From Acidobacteriota bacterium (GTDB lineage: Bacteria > Acidobacteriota > Vicinamibacteria > Vicinamibacterales > UBA823), in the NCBI GenBank assembly GCA_002720285.1, contig PBHT01000003.1:18780-46867 (forward strand): a stretch of DNA of 28,088 bases. Direction: 5' to 3'. Below are positions 7,130 through 14,975 of the stretch, piece after piece. Below the pieces are notes generated by a model. That model had not been told where the DNA came from and did not search any database. It saw only the letters and a program-made list of their open reading frames with translations. The position numbers and the translations under genes were made by a program. The stretch's first letter is position 1. The number at the start of each line of letters is the position of its first letter.

Positions 7130-9017
7130 TTGGAAAAATTCTAAATTCGGTCATCGACTCAAAAAGGTGAACTACTACAGACTCATCTCCTTGGACGCTA
7201 AGCTCCCCGCCGCTAATCGCCTCGGCTATTGACCCCACCGCTGCAAGGACTTCGGCCAGAGCGCGACGCGTCAGCGTCACTGTTGCGACAGCATCGTCGG
7301 CTTGACGATCAGGCAAATGGTGGACGGCACTGTTGGAGATCCCCAACACGTGAGTTTCGTCGAGATCTGTGAACTTCCAGTTGATGCTCAGGTCCAGACC
7401 TTCAAGCAGCGCTGAGTCGAGCCGAACCCCCATGGTGTCGAAAAGCTGCTCCGCAGTCATGGCGTGAGCGATTTGCCGACCGCGACCCGCAACGAAGTCT
7501 GGCGAACCGGAGCGAAGTTCGAGAGCTCCATAAAGGTAGGCATTGCGCCAGGTGCCCGATTCAGACTGGTAACCAAGCTGTTCAAGCGCATCGGCCTGTA
7601 GCTCTCGGGCTTCTTGGTTTGACGGATCAGCAAACACAACGTGATTTACGACCTCCGCGACCCATCGGTAATCACCCTCTTCGAAATACGAGCGCGCTTG
7701 ACGTAGAACTGAGTCAGCACCACCCATAAATTCGACGTAAAGGCGACTGCTTTGAGTTGGTGGATGAGGATTGAGATTCGCCGGATTCGCGTCATACCAA
7801 CCGAGATATTTGTTGTACACGGACTTCACGTTGTGGCTAACGGTGCCGTAATACCCCTGAACGTGTGATTCAGTTGAAAAGCAGTCGGGAAGCTTAAGCT
7901 TTTCGGCGATCTCGTTGGGCTTCCATCCAAGGTTCGCGAGACGCATCGTTTGATCGTGCATCCATCGATAAACGTCACGTTGTTTGACGAGAAACTTCTT
8001 CAAATCAGTCGTCCCGAAACGAGGCCAATGATGCGTAGCGATCATGATGTCGGACTCGTTACCCCATAGATCCAAGGCTTCGTTGATGTATTTGGACCAG
8101 GCAAGCGCGTCTCGGGTTTGTGCGCCCCGAATCGGATACAGGTTGTGCATGTTGTGTGTGCAGTTTTCAGCCATACACAACAATCGAAAATCCGGAAACC
8201 AGAAGTTCATTTCTGCGGGCGCCTCAGCATCTGGAGTGTTCTGAAAGACAATCCGCACGCCATCTACTTCAAGTTCAGTTCCCGTTCGATCAATGATTTC
8301 GGTTGGAGCGATAAGACCTGAGGGACTGAATGGGAATGCTTTGCCCAGCCCGTTGTCGATGTGCCCTCTTGGGCCAGGAGGAAGGAAAATGCCGAATTGG
8401 TACATAGCTCTTCGGGCCATTGCTGCTCCGGCGATGACGTTCTCGTTGACGACCTCCTCGAGGAATCCTTCGGGTGCAATGATCCTGACATCTCCGCGAG
8501 CGACTTCCTCTGCACTGGTTACACCTAAGACACCGCCGAAGTGATCGGCATGAGAATGGGTATAAATAATGGCTTTAACGGGTCGTTCACCGAGTTGGTC
8601 GTTAGCAAGCTTGAGGCATGCCGAGGCGGTTGCCGCAGTAGTTAATACGTCGACCAAAATCCAACCGGTACGTCCGGCAATCAGCGTGAGGTTCGAGATG
8701 TCGTATCCGCGTACCTGCCAGACTCCGTCCATTACCTCAAATAGCCCATGAATAGCGTTGAGGCGCCCTTGACGCCAGAGTCCAGGATGAACAGTGTCGG
8801 GCGACTCTTCGTTGTTACGAAGAAAGTCGTAACGAGCGCAGTCCCAAACGACATGATCATCAACGGCAACCGTTGCGCCCGGAAGAGTTGCCAACAAACC
8901 TTGCTGCGCTCTTCGAAAGTCGGCCTCATCGTCGAAAGAAATCATTGCCGAGGCAGCAGTATTGGCTGCGACTGTGAGTTCCGAGGCGACTTTCGGGGCG
9001 GTCGGCGTATCGGACAT
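7098..9017 (-). CDS. SdsA-type metallo-beta-lactamase-fold alkylsulfatase
   Basis: A 639-residue enzyme matching linear primary alkylsulfatases (SdsA1/Bds1 type), which hydrolyse alkyl sulfate esters to alcohol and sulfate with two zinc ions. The metal motif is H154-S-H156-A-D158-H159 (THSHADH), with Glu265 (EAPAEM), Glu284 (AENCTH) and His329 (IATHHW) at the spacing known in SdsA1. An alkylsulfatase dimerisation domain follows (about 355-500, including the HVQGYYGTVSHNVKSVYNKY stretch). An SCP2-like C-terminal domain (about 515-635) would hold the alkyl chain. Unlike secreted SdsA1, the N-terminus shows no signal peptide, so it may be cytoplasmic. It starts 28 bases after the acyl-CoA dehydrogenase gene, probably in one operon. 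Substrate specificity (long-chain, branched or secondary) cannot be read from sequence. Confidence 0.94.
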   Translation of the reverse strand: MSDTPTAPKVASELTVAANTAASAMISFDDEADFRRAQQGLLATLPGATVAVDDHVVWDCARYDFLRNNEESPDTVHPGLWRQGRLNAIHGLFEVMDGVWQVRGYDISNLTLIAGRTGWILVDVLTTAATASACLKLANDQLGERPVKAIIYTHSHADHFGGVLGVTSAEEVARGDVRIIAPEGFLEEVVNENVIAGAAMARRAMYQFGIFLPPGPRGHIDNGLGKAFPFSPSGLIAPTEIIDRTGTELEVDGVRIVFQNTPDAEAPAEMNFWFPDFRLLCMAENCTHNMHNLYPIRGAQTRDALAWSKYINEALDLWGNESDIMIATHHWPRFGTTDLKKFLVKQRDVYRWMHDQTMRLANLGWKPNEIAEKLKLPDCFSTESHVQGYYGTVSHNVKSVYNKYLGWYDANPANLNPHPPTQSSRLYVEFMGGADSVLRQARSYFEEGDYRWVAEVVNHVVFADPSNQEARELQADALEQLGYQSESGTWRNAYLYGALELRSGSPDFVAGRGRQIAHAMTAEQLFDTMGVRLDSALLEGLDLSINWKFTDLDETHVLGISNSAVHHLPDRQADDAVATVTLTRRALAEVLAAVGSIAEAISGGELSVQGDESVVVHLFESMTEFRIFPIIEPLAEQAH

Positions 9018-9045
9018 TTGGCTCCCTCGTTCAGACTCGCCGAAT

Positions 9046-10233
9046 TTAGCTTGCCTTCGAAGCCGTTGGTGTCAAATGGTAAGTCGCAGGTAGAGACTTA
9101 GCTATGCGCTCAGTCATGATCTCTGTTGTTCCGTCGACATAATTAGCAACGCGAGCTGCAGTCAGCCGGTGCCCGATGAGGTGCTCTTCTTTTAGCCCGT
9201 TTGCACCCATTGCTTGAGCACAAGCGGTGAGCGCCGGTTCCGCCATCTCAGTGGCGAATTTTTTAGCATGCGCTGCAGGGAGAATCGCAGACCGACTATC
9301 GCCCTGCTCGATCACGGTTACGGCTTGGTCGGTAAGCGCACGCGCAGCTTCGAGTTGATTCGCCACACGTGCCAGCTGCCAAGAAAGACCCTGATGTTCG
9401 ATGATCGGCCTACCAAAGCTTTCTCTCTGACACGCATAACCCACTGCCGAACGTAGAGAGGCCTCAACCATCGCGCAGCACATCGAAGCGACATACGTCC
9501 GCGCTTCATTGATCGTTGCCAACGCAGCGGCAAAACCTTCGCCAGGAACTGCTAGCAGATCTCCCTGGGGTGCAAAATAATCGTTGAGGCGAAATCCGCC
9601 TGTGCCAATCGAGTGACTTCCGATCAAATCGTAAGGCTCCAGCCGTTCGAAGCCGTCGCTAGTGCCGTCGATAATAAATGAAGCGATTCCCCGGGCTCGG
9701 GCACCATGATCAGTCTGTACGTAAGCGACGATCACGCTTGAGGCAGCTGCATTAGTTATCCAAGCTTTTTCCCCGTTGAGACGCCAACCATCGGCGTCAG
9801 GCGAAGCAAGAGTGGTGATAGCCGAAAAATCGCTACCCGCTCCAGGTTCAGTGAGGGCTGTCGAGCCCAATCGTCGCCCCGCTAGCAAATCTGGCAGAAA
9901 GCGATCTCGTAGCTCTTCCGTTCCATGCCGAGCCAGTCTTGCCCCGACGTTGTGGGTGTTGACCAAACTAAAAGCGTAAGGCATCGAGACCTCTGAGAGA
10001 AGATCCAAAACCTTGAGCTTTTGCCCGAAGCTCAATCCAAGACCGCCCAACGCTGGATCTATTTCCATGCCCAGAAGTCCCAAATCGCGTGCAGAACAAA
10101 GGGCTTCAACTGGAAAGACCCGATTTTGCTCCCATTCAATGACGAAAGGAGTGATCTCTCTGTCACGAAACTCTCGCACCTGCTCTAGAAGCTCGTGGAA
10201 GTGTTCCTCGCGTAACCCCGCAACTTGACTCAT
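9046..10233 (-). CDS. Acyl-CoA dehydrogenase family protein
   Basis: A 395-residue FAD flavoprotein of the acyl-CoA dehydrogenase family, normal in length, which should introduce a 2,3-double bond into an acyl-CoA thioester. The FAD/substrate signature TALTEPGAGSDFS covers residues 125-137, and the KAWIT motif ends at 160. The C-terminal segment VDGTTEIM puts Asp367 where medium-chain enzymes have the catalytic Glu of YEGT; ACAD10/11-type enzymes also use Asp here, so activity is plausible. ATG at 10233 is preceded on the minus strand by AGGG seven bases upstream. It is the first gene of a pair with the alkylsulfatase, which suggests an alcohol or acid from sulfate-ester cleavage enters beta-oxidation. 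It diverges from a Nudix gene with almost no gap. Confidence 0.93.
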   Translation of the reverse strand: MSQVAGLREEHFHELLEQVREFRDREITPFVIEWEQNRVFPVEALCSARDLGLLGMEIDPALGGLGLSFGQKLKVLDLLSEVSMPYAFSLVNTHNVGARLARHGTEELRDRFLPDLLAGRRLGSTALTEPGAGSDFSAITTLASPDADGWRLNGEKAWITNAAASSVIVAYVQTDHGARARGIASFIIDGTSDGFERLEPYDLIGSHSIGTGGFRLNDYFAPQGDLLAVPGEGFAAALATINEARTYVASMCCAMVEASLRSAVGYACQRESFGRPIIEHQGLSWQLARVANQLEAARALTDQAVTVIEQGDSRSAILPAAHAKKFATEMAEPALTACAQAMGANGLKEEHLIGHRLTAARVANYVDGTTEIMTERIAKSLPATYHLTPTASKAS

Positions 10234-10236
10234 ACC

Positions 10237-10866
10237 GTGACCCTAGATCGCTGCGTAAAGTCATTCACCGTGGAAGACATATTCTCAGCAAATCAATTGG
10301 CAGATGTGCTACTACCGGGAACAGCACAACCACACGACGGCCCGTCAGCGGCCGTTGCTGCCGCGATTCATGACGGTGAACGAGGCGCAGAACTCCTTTT
10401 CATTGAAAGGTCCACAATGCAAGGGGACCCGTGGTCCGGGCAGATGGCATTCCCCGGGGGGCGCACCTCGTCAACCGACGTCAACAGCATCGCAACCGCT
10501 ATTCGAGAAACCAAAGAAGAATTAGGCATCGACCTGTCAAGTGCCAGGAGGCTCGGCCGTTTATCAGACCTCGAAGGCGGGCCACGTGGAACCCATCAAC
10601 GATTGCGGGTCACGCCGCACCTTTTCTGGGTACCCGGTGACCGTCCAGCCATCACCGCTAACCATGAAGTAGCAAACGCACTCTGGATTCCGGTGGAGCA
10701 ACTTGTTGATGAGGCCCGGTATATCGAATATCCGTATCCACTACTGGGGTCCGATTTGTGGCCTGGTATCAAGATCGAAGGTGAACGAGTCATATGGGGT
10801 CTGACATTGCGCATGCTTGTCGATCTGTTCACGCGTCTAGGGCGACCGCTATCAATCAGGTCATAA
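10237..10866 (+). CDS. Nudix hydrolase, CoA-pyrophosphatase-like
   Basis: A cytoplasmic Nudix hydrolase of about 200 residues. The stretch SGQMAFPGGR just before the Nudix box matches the NudL/NUDT7-8 signature of enzymes that split CoA or acyl-CoA into phosphopantetheine derivatives and 3',5'-ADP. The box itself runs from GGRTSSTD to RETKEELGI, with the first Glu of the consensus replaced by Asp and the REUxEExGU core intact. The frame is open from TTG at 10225, but that overlaps the ATG of the divergent acyl-CoA dehydrogenase. GTG at 10237 or GTG at 10270 are more likely starts, and neither has a strong ribosome binding site. Lying among acyl-CoA enzymes, a role in CoA turnover fits. The monooxygenase gene begins 27 bases downstream. 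Confidence 0.88.
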   Translation: MTLDRCVKSFTVEDIFSANQLADVLLPGTAQPHDGPSAAVAAAIHDGERGAELLFIERSTMQGDPWSGQMAFPGGRTSSTDVNSIATAIRETKEELGIDLSSARRLGRLSDLEGGPRGTHQRLRVTPHLFWVPGDRPAITANHEVANALWIPVEQLVDEARYIEYPYPLLGSDLWPGIKIEGERVIWGLTLRMLVDLFTRLGRPLSIRS

Positions 10867-10893
10867 ACCCATCTCCTTAATAAGCTGTTGGAT

Positions 10894-12537
10894 ATGTCAG
10901 TCGATTCATTGGATGTAAGCCTTCACAGTTCTGCGGGCAGCGTGGAGTCCACCGATGTTGACGTGGTAGTCGTCGGCGCCGGGTTTGCAGGCATGTACAT
11001 GCTCCACCGACTTCGAGAGATGGGTTATTCAGTGCAGGTCTTCGAAGCGGGTACCGACGTGGGAGGCACTTGGTACTGGAACAGGTACCCGGGTGCTCGA
11101 TGCGATGTCGAGAGCCTCGAGTACAGCTACAGCTTCGATGAGAAACTCCAACAAGATTGGGAATGGACTGAACGCTATTCGAGCCAACCCGAGATCCTTT
11201 CTTACGCGAATCATGTTGCCGATAGGTTCGATCTTCGTCGTGATATCCGCTTTGAAACTCGCGTCGAGTCAGCTGCTTTCGACGAAGACCACAACGCTTG
11301 GTTTGTCCGTACTAGTGACGAAGCGCTGACGGTCGGACGGTTCTTTGTTATGGCAACCGGATGTCTTTCCTCGGCAACCACGCCGGATATAGAAGGCAAA
11401 GATGAGTTCTCTGGAACCATGGCCCATACGGGTCGGTGGCCCAAGGAAGGTCTCGATCTGAAAGGTAAGCGCGTCGGTGTTATCGGGACGGGCTCTTCAG
11501 GAGTTCAAGCTATCCCTGTCATAGCTGCACAATGTGACGAGCTAATAGTCTTCCAACGCACTCCCCAGTACACGGTGCCAGCAAGAAACGCTGGGTTAGA
11601 CGATGATCGACAGAATGAAATAAAGAGCCGATACGCGGACTTCCGAGAGGCAAACTTTGCGATGCCACAGGCCCTAGGGTCCGAGGTTTCGAAATACAAC
11701 GATTCGATACACGACGTATCAGATGAGGAACGCCGAGAAAGATTGCAAGAGGCGTGGGATCTTGGGGGAACTCTCTTTCTTGCCTCATTCACCGATGTGT
11801 TACTAGATGAGTCAGCAAACGTGCACGCTCAAGACTTTGTGCGAGAAAAGATCAGTGAGATTGTGAGCGATCCCGAAACCGCTTCAAAACTCACCCCAGA
11901 GCACATCATCGGCTGTAAGCGATTAGTGATTGACACCGACTACTTTGAGACTTTTAACCGACCAAATGTGCGTCTAGTCGACGTGGGAAGTGAACCAATC
12001 CAACGAATAACCGAATCGGGATTGTCTACGAAGTCCGAAGATTTCGAGTTCGACGTATTGGTCTTCGCAACCGGTTTTGACGCGATGACGGGTTCGATAC
12101 TGCGTGTCGATATAACGGGCCGCGAGGGAACGACAATTCAAGAAAAGTGGTCGGCGGGTCCGCGCACTTATCTGGGACTTACCGTGCCAGGTTTCCCCAA
12201 CATGTTTACGGTGTCCGGACCCGGCAGCCCCTCGGTGCTGACCAACATGATTATTTCGATAGAGCAGCACGTCGAATGGATCAGTGATTGCATCTCGTGG
12301 CTAGATGAGCACCAATATTCGACCATCGAGGCAAAAACCGAAGCTGAGCGAGCCTGGGTTGATCACGTCAACGCCAAAGCAGACAGAACTCTTTTCCCAA
12401 GTTGCAACTCTTGGTATCTCGGGGCCAATGTTCCCGGTAAGACACGTGTGTTTATGCCACTTCTCGGATTTCCCGGCTACGTCCGCCGCTGCGACCAAGT
12501 TGCCGAAAATAATTATGAAGGGTTTGTCCTCCAATGA
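10894..12537 (+). CDS. Flavin-dependent Baeyer-Villiger monooxygenase
   Basis: A 547-residue class B flavin monooxygenase using FAD and NADPH. It should insert one oxygen next to a ketone to give an ester or lactone. Counting from ATG at 10894, the FAD-binding GAGFAG is at 28-33, the Baeyer-Villiger fingerprint FxGxxxHxxxWP (FSGTMAHTGRWP) at 172-183 and the NADPH-binding GTGSSG at 198-203. The WYWNRYPGARCD stretch is typical of cyclohexanone and phenylacetone monooxygenases. A TTG two codons upstream (10888) is an alternative start. The stop overlaps the ATG of the SMP-30 lactonase gene by four bases (ATGA), and an alpha/beta hydrolase follows, which supports a true Baeyer-Villiger role over N- or S-oxidation. 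The ketone is unknown. Confidence 0.95.
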   Translation: MSVDSLDVSLHSSAGSVESTDVDVVVVGAGFAGMYMLHRLREMGYSVQVFEAGTDVGGTWYWNRYPGARCDVESLEYSYSFDEKLQQDWEWTERYSSQPEILSYANHVADRFDLRRDIRFETRVESAAFDEDHNAWFVRTSDEALTVGRFFVMATGCLSSATTPDIEGKDEFSGTMAHTGRWPKEGLDLKGKRVGVIGTGSSGVQAIPVIAAQCDELIVFQRTPQYTVPARNAGLDDDRQNEIKSRYADFREANFAMPQALGSEVSKYNDSIHDVSDEERRERLQEAWDLGGTLFLASFTDVLLDESANVHAQDFVREKISEIVSDPETASKLTPEHIIGCKRLVIDTDYFETFNRPNVRLVDVGSEPIQRITESGLSTKSEDFEFDVLVFATGFDAMTGSILRVDITGREGTTIQEKWSAGPRTYLGLTVPGFPNMFTVSGPGSPSVLTNMIISIEQHVEWISDCISWLDEHQYSTIEAKTEAERAWVDHVNAKADRTLFPSCNSWYLGANVPGKTRVFMPLLGFPGYVRRCDQVAENNYEGFVLQ

Positions 12538-13355
12538 ACAATGTTGAGCTACTGAGCGAGGGTTGGGGTCTTATCGAGGCACCCCGCGTTGATGATGACA
12601 ATTGTTTGTACTTTTCTGATGTGCCGAATGGTGGTGTGTACAGGCGCCTTGCGGATGGTGAGATCGAAACCGTGATTCCTAAAAGACGGGGAGTTGGGGG
12701 AATGGTCTTTCATAGTGATGGTGGGTTAGTGGTTGGAGGGCGAAATATCCAACACGTCGTCGATGGTGAGATACGAGTACTTTTCGACCCTGGATTCCCC
12801 GGTTTCAACGATCTACATACCGACGCCCTGGGGCGCGTGTACGTGGGCTCGCTAAAGATTGACCCCTTTGACGAGAACGCACACAACCCTGGCGGCGAAC
12901 TGTGGCGTTTGGGTCCAGATCAGATAGCAACCGAAATCTATGACGGTGTAATGCTCACCAACGGGATCGGCTTCTCCCCGGATGGTTCACTTCTCTACCA
13001 TGCGGATAGCGTCCCTGGGAGGGTGTGGGTATCCGATGTGGATGGAGATGCAGTTACCGGCAAGAGGATCTTTGTCGAAGATCGCGTGAATGCGACAGAC
13101 GGATTAGCTGTCGACATCGAAGGTGGTGTTTGGGTAGCGCAACCGAACGGAGGCAAGGTTCAGCGATATAGGCCTGATGGAACGGAAGACACAGCAGTAG
13201 CGATCCCAGACCCGATGGTTACGAGCGTTTGCTTCGGGGGCGACGACATGCGGGATTTGTACGTTGTGACCGGAGGTGGAACGCCTCGTGGCGGATGTAT
13301 CTACCGGACCAGAGTTGATGTGGCAGGAGTGCCGGTCCCCAAAGCGACTATTTGA
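12534..13355 (+). CDS. SMP-30/gluconolactonase-family lactonase
   Basis: A 273-residue six-bladed beta-propeller metal-dependent lactonase of the SMP-30/Drp35 family. The metal and active-site residues line up with SMP-30: Glu15 (LIEAPR), Asn92 (GFNDLHTD), Asn143 (LTNGIGFSPDG) and Asp189 (NATDGLAVD). No signal peptide is seen. The ATG at 12534 overlaps the monooxygenase stop (ATGA), so the two are translationally coupled; a second ATG two codons later is also possible. In this position it probably opens a lactone made by the monooxygenase, rather than a sugar lactone. That function is inferred from context, since the family also includes sugar lactonases and lactonases of other substrates. 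Confidence 0.92.
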   Translation: MNNVELLSEGWGLIEAPRVDDDNCLYFSDVPNGGVYRRLADGEIETVIPKRRGVGGMVFHSDGGLVVGGRNIQHVVDGEIRVLFDPGFPGFNDLHTDALGRVYVGSLKIDPFDENAHNPGGELWRLGPDQIATEIYDGVMLTNGIGFSPDGSLLYHADSVPGRVWVSDVDGDAVTGKRIFVEDRVNATDGLAVDIEGGVWVAQPNGGKVQRYRPDGTEDTAVAIPDPMVTSVCFGGDDMRDLYVVTGGGTPRGGCIYRTRVDVAGVPVPKATI

Positions 13356-13391
13356 GACACAACCCCTTGCCGGCGTTCTAGGGTCAAACGC

Positions 13392-14171
13392 ATGCAGGAC
13401 ACCCCCTTTTTTTGGTCCCATGGACGTGAAAGCGCTCCACTTCTCTTATGCATGCATGGGATTGGTTCATGTGCGGACGCATTTTTGTCCCAGTGTGCGT
13501 TGGCGGATGACCTTGGCTACCGGCTAGTTGCCTGGGACGCGCCCGGTTATCGACATTCCTCTGATCCTGTTGATGATCCTGGGCTAGATGGATGGGCGGA
13601 TGCAGCAGCGAATCTGGTTCGGACCCTTGGCTATCAAAACGCAGTTGTTCTTGGTGTGTCGTGGGGCGGTGTAATCGCCACACGTCTCGCCCTTCGCCAC
13701 ACCGACCTTGTTAGGGCACTTGTGTTAGCTGATTCCAGCGTTGGCTCAGGGACAAACCCTAAACAGGCCGAAGCGATGCGAGGCAGATCTGGAAGTCTTG
13801 CCGAGCTTGGTGCCGCCGAGTTTGCACGTCAACGCTCGCCGCTGTTGGTGGCAGAAAGCGCGTCTGCGGAGGTGTTGTCTGACACAGAACGATTTTTCGC
13901 TACGTCGGTTCGGATGCCTTCTTACCAATGGGCTTGCAACTCAATGGCCGATACCGACCATCGTGATTCTTTGGCGTCTCTGAGCGCGCCGACGTTAGTT
14001 ATTTGCGGCGAAGAGGATCGCGTTACTCCGCCGAAATTGTCTGCTGAACTCCACGAAGGAATCCCGAACGCCGTCCTGGCCTCTGTCAAAGCCGCCGGTC
14101 ATCTGGCGAACCAAGAGCGACCAGCGGCTTTTAACAGCGAAGTTTTTAAATTTATTCGATCACTCGCATAG
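13392..14171 (+). CDS. Alpha/beta hydrolase
   Basis: A 259-residue alpha/beta-fold hydrolase with the full triad visible: nucleophile Ser90 in GVSWG, Asp209 (VICGEEDRVTPP) and His237 (AAGHLANQ). The oxyanion-hole HG is at 22-23 (CMHGIGS). The length and the DRVTPP element resemble 3-oxoadipate enol-lactonase-like and other carboxylesterase-like members. There is no signal peptide. It starts 36 bases after the lactonase gene and is the last gene of the monooxygenase operon, so it likely hydrolyses an ester or enol-lactone formed there. It meets the minus-strand SDR gene 24 bases beyond its stop, with no clear terminator hairpin between. Confidence 0.92.
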   Translation: MQDTPFFWSHGRESAPLLLCMHGIGSCADAFLSQCALADDLGYRLVAWDAPGYRHSSDPVDDPGLDGWADAAANLVRTLGYQNAVVLGVSWGGVIATRLALRHTDLVRALVLADSSVGSGTNPKQAEAMRGRSGSLAELGAAEFARQRSPLLVAESASAEVLSDTERFFATSVRMPSYQWACNSMADTDHRDSLASLSAPTLVICGEEDRVTPPKLSAELHEGIPNAVLASVKAAGHLANQERPAAFNSEVFKFIRSLA

Positions 14172-14195
14172 TCGAGCGAATTTTGAGTATTAGGC

Positions 14196-14975
14196 CTAGC
14201 GTGGCGGCATTCGGATACCACCGTCGCAACGGATGGTTTCTCCGTTCATGTACGGGTTTGTAATGCATTCCATCACCATGAATGCAAGCTCTTCGCCGTA
14301 CCCCAGCCGCTTGGGAAACAACACGCTTTGTCCCAGATGCGCTTTGAACTGATCTGACTGCTCGCCCTCACCGTAGATAGGTGTGTCGATGAGGCCCGGG
14401 GCGATGGTGTTCACCCGAATTCCTGTCGCGGAAAGATCGCGGGCGATAGGCAACGTCATTCCGACGACGCCACCCTTCGAAGCGGAGTAAGCGGCTTGCC
14501 CAATTTGCCCATCGAATGCCGCTGCAGAGGCCATATTGACAATAGATCCCCGCGAGCCATCAGCATCCAAAGGTTCGGTTTGAGCCATAGCTGACGCTGC
14601 TTGCGCCAACATGTTGTACGTGCCGATGAGGTTGATCCGCACCACGAACTCGAATTGGCTGAGATCCGCTGGCACGTTGTTGCGATCGATAGTTCTAGCT
14701 GCACGCCCCAATCCGGCGGAGTTAACCAGAGCACGTAGCGGCCCCATTTCAGATGCCGCAGCAACAGTGGCTTGAGCATCTTCAACATTTGAAACATCGC
14801 ATTTGGTGAAGAGGCCGCCTAATTCCGATGCAACTGCTTGACCTTTGTCTTCTTGCAAGTCAGCAATAACAACTCGAGACCCTGCTTCAGCAAGTTGTCG
14901 CGCTGCGGCCTCTCCGATGCCGGATGCGCCCCCGGTAACAATAGAAGAACTGCCATGAAGGTTCATTCTGGGCAT
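14196..14975 (-). CDS. SDR, 3-hydroxyacyl-CoA dehydrogenase type 2 (HSD10)-like
   Basis: A 259-residue short-chain dehydrogenase. The nucleotide motif GGASGIG is at 15-21 and Asp39 ends beta-strand 2 (VIADLQ), which favours NAD(H). The catalytic residues are Ser150, Tyr163 and Lys167 (YSASK). The NMASAAAFDGQIGQAAYSAS stretch and APGLIDTPI resemble the type II 3-hydroxyacyl-CoA dehydrogenase (HSD17B10) group. The start ATG shares one base with the TAA of the thiolase gene (TAATG), so both are co-translated. A dehydrogenase followed by thiolysis is the last half of beta-oxidation, which makes a 3-hydroxyacyl-CoA substrate likely. Confidence 0.93.
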   Translation of the reverse strand: MPRMNLHGSSSIVTGGASGIGEAAARQLAEAGSRVVIADLQEDKGQAVASELGGLFTKCDVSNVEDAQATVAAASEMGPLRALVNSAGLGRAARTIDRNNVPADLSQFEFVVRINLIGTYNMLAQAASAMAQTEPLDADGSRGSIVNMASAAAFDGQIGQAAYSASKGGVVGMTLPIARDLSATGIRVNTIAPGLIDTPIYGEGEQSDQFKAHLGQSVLFPKRLGYGEELAFMVMECITNPYMNGETIRCDGGIRMPPR

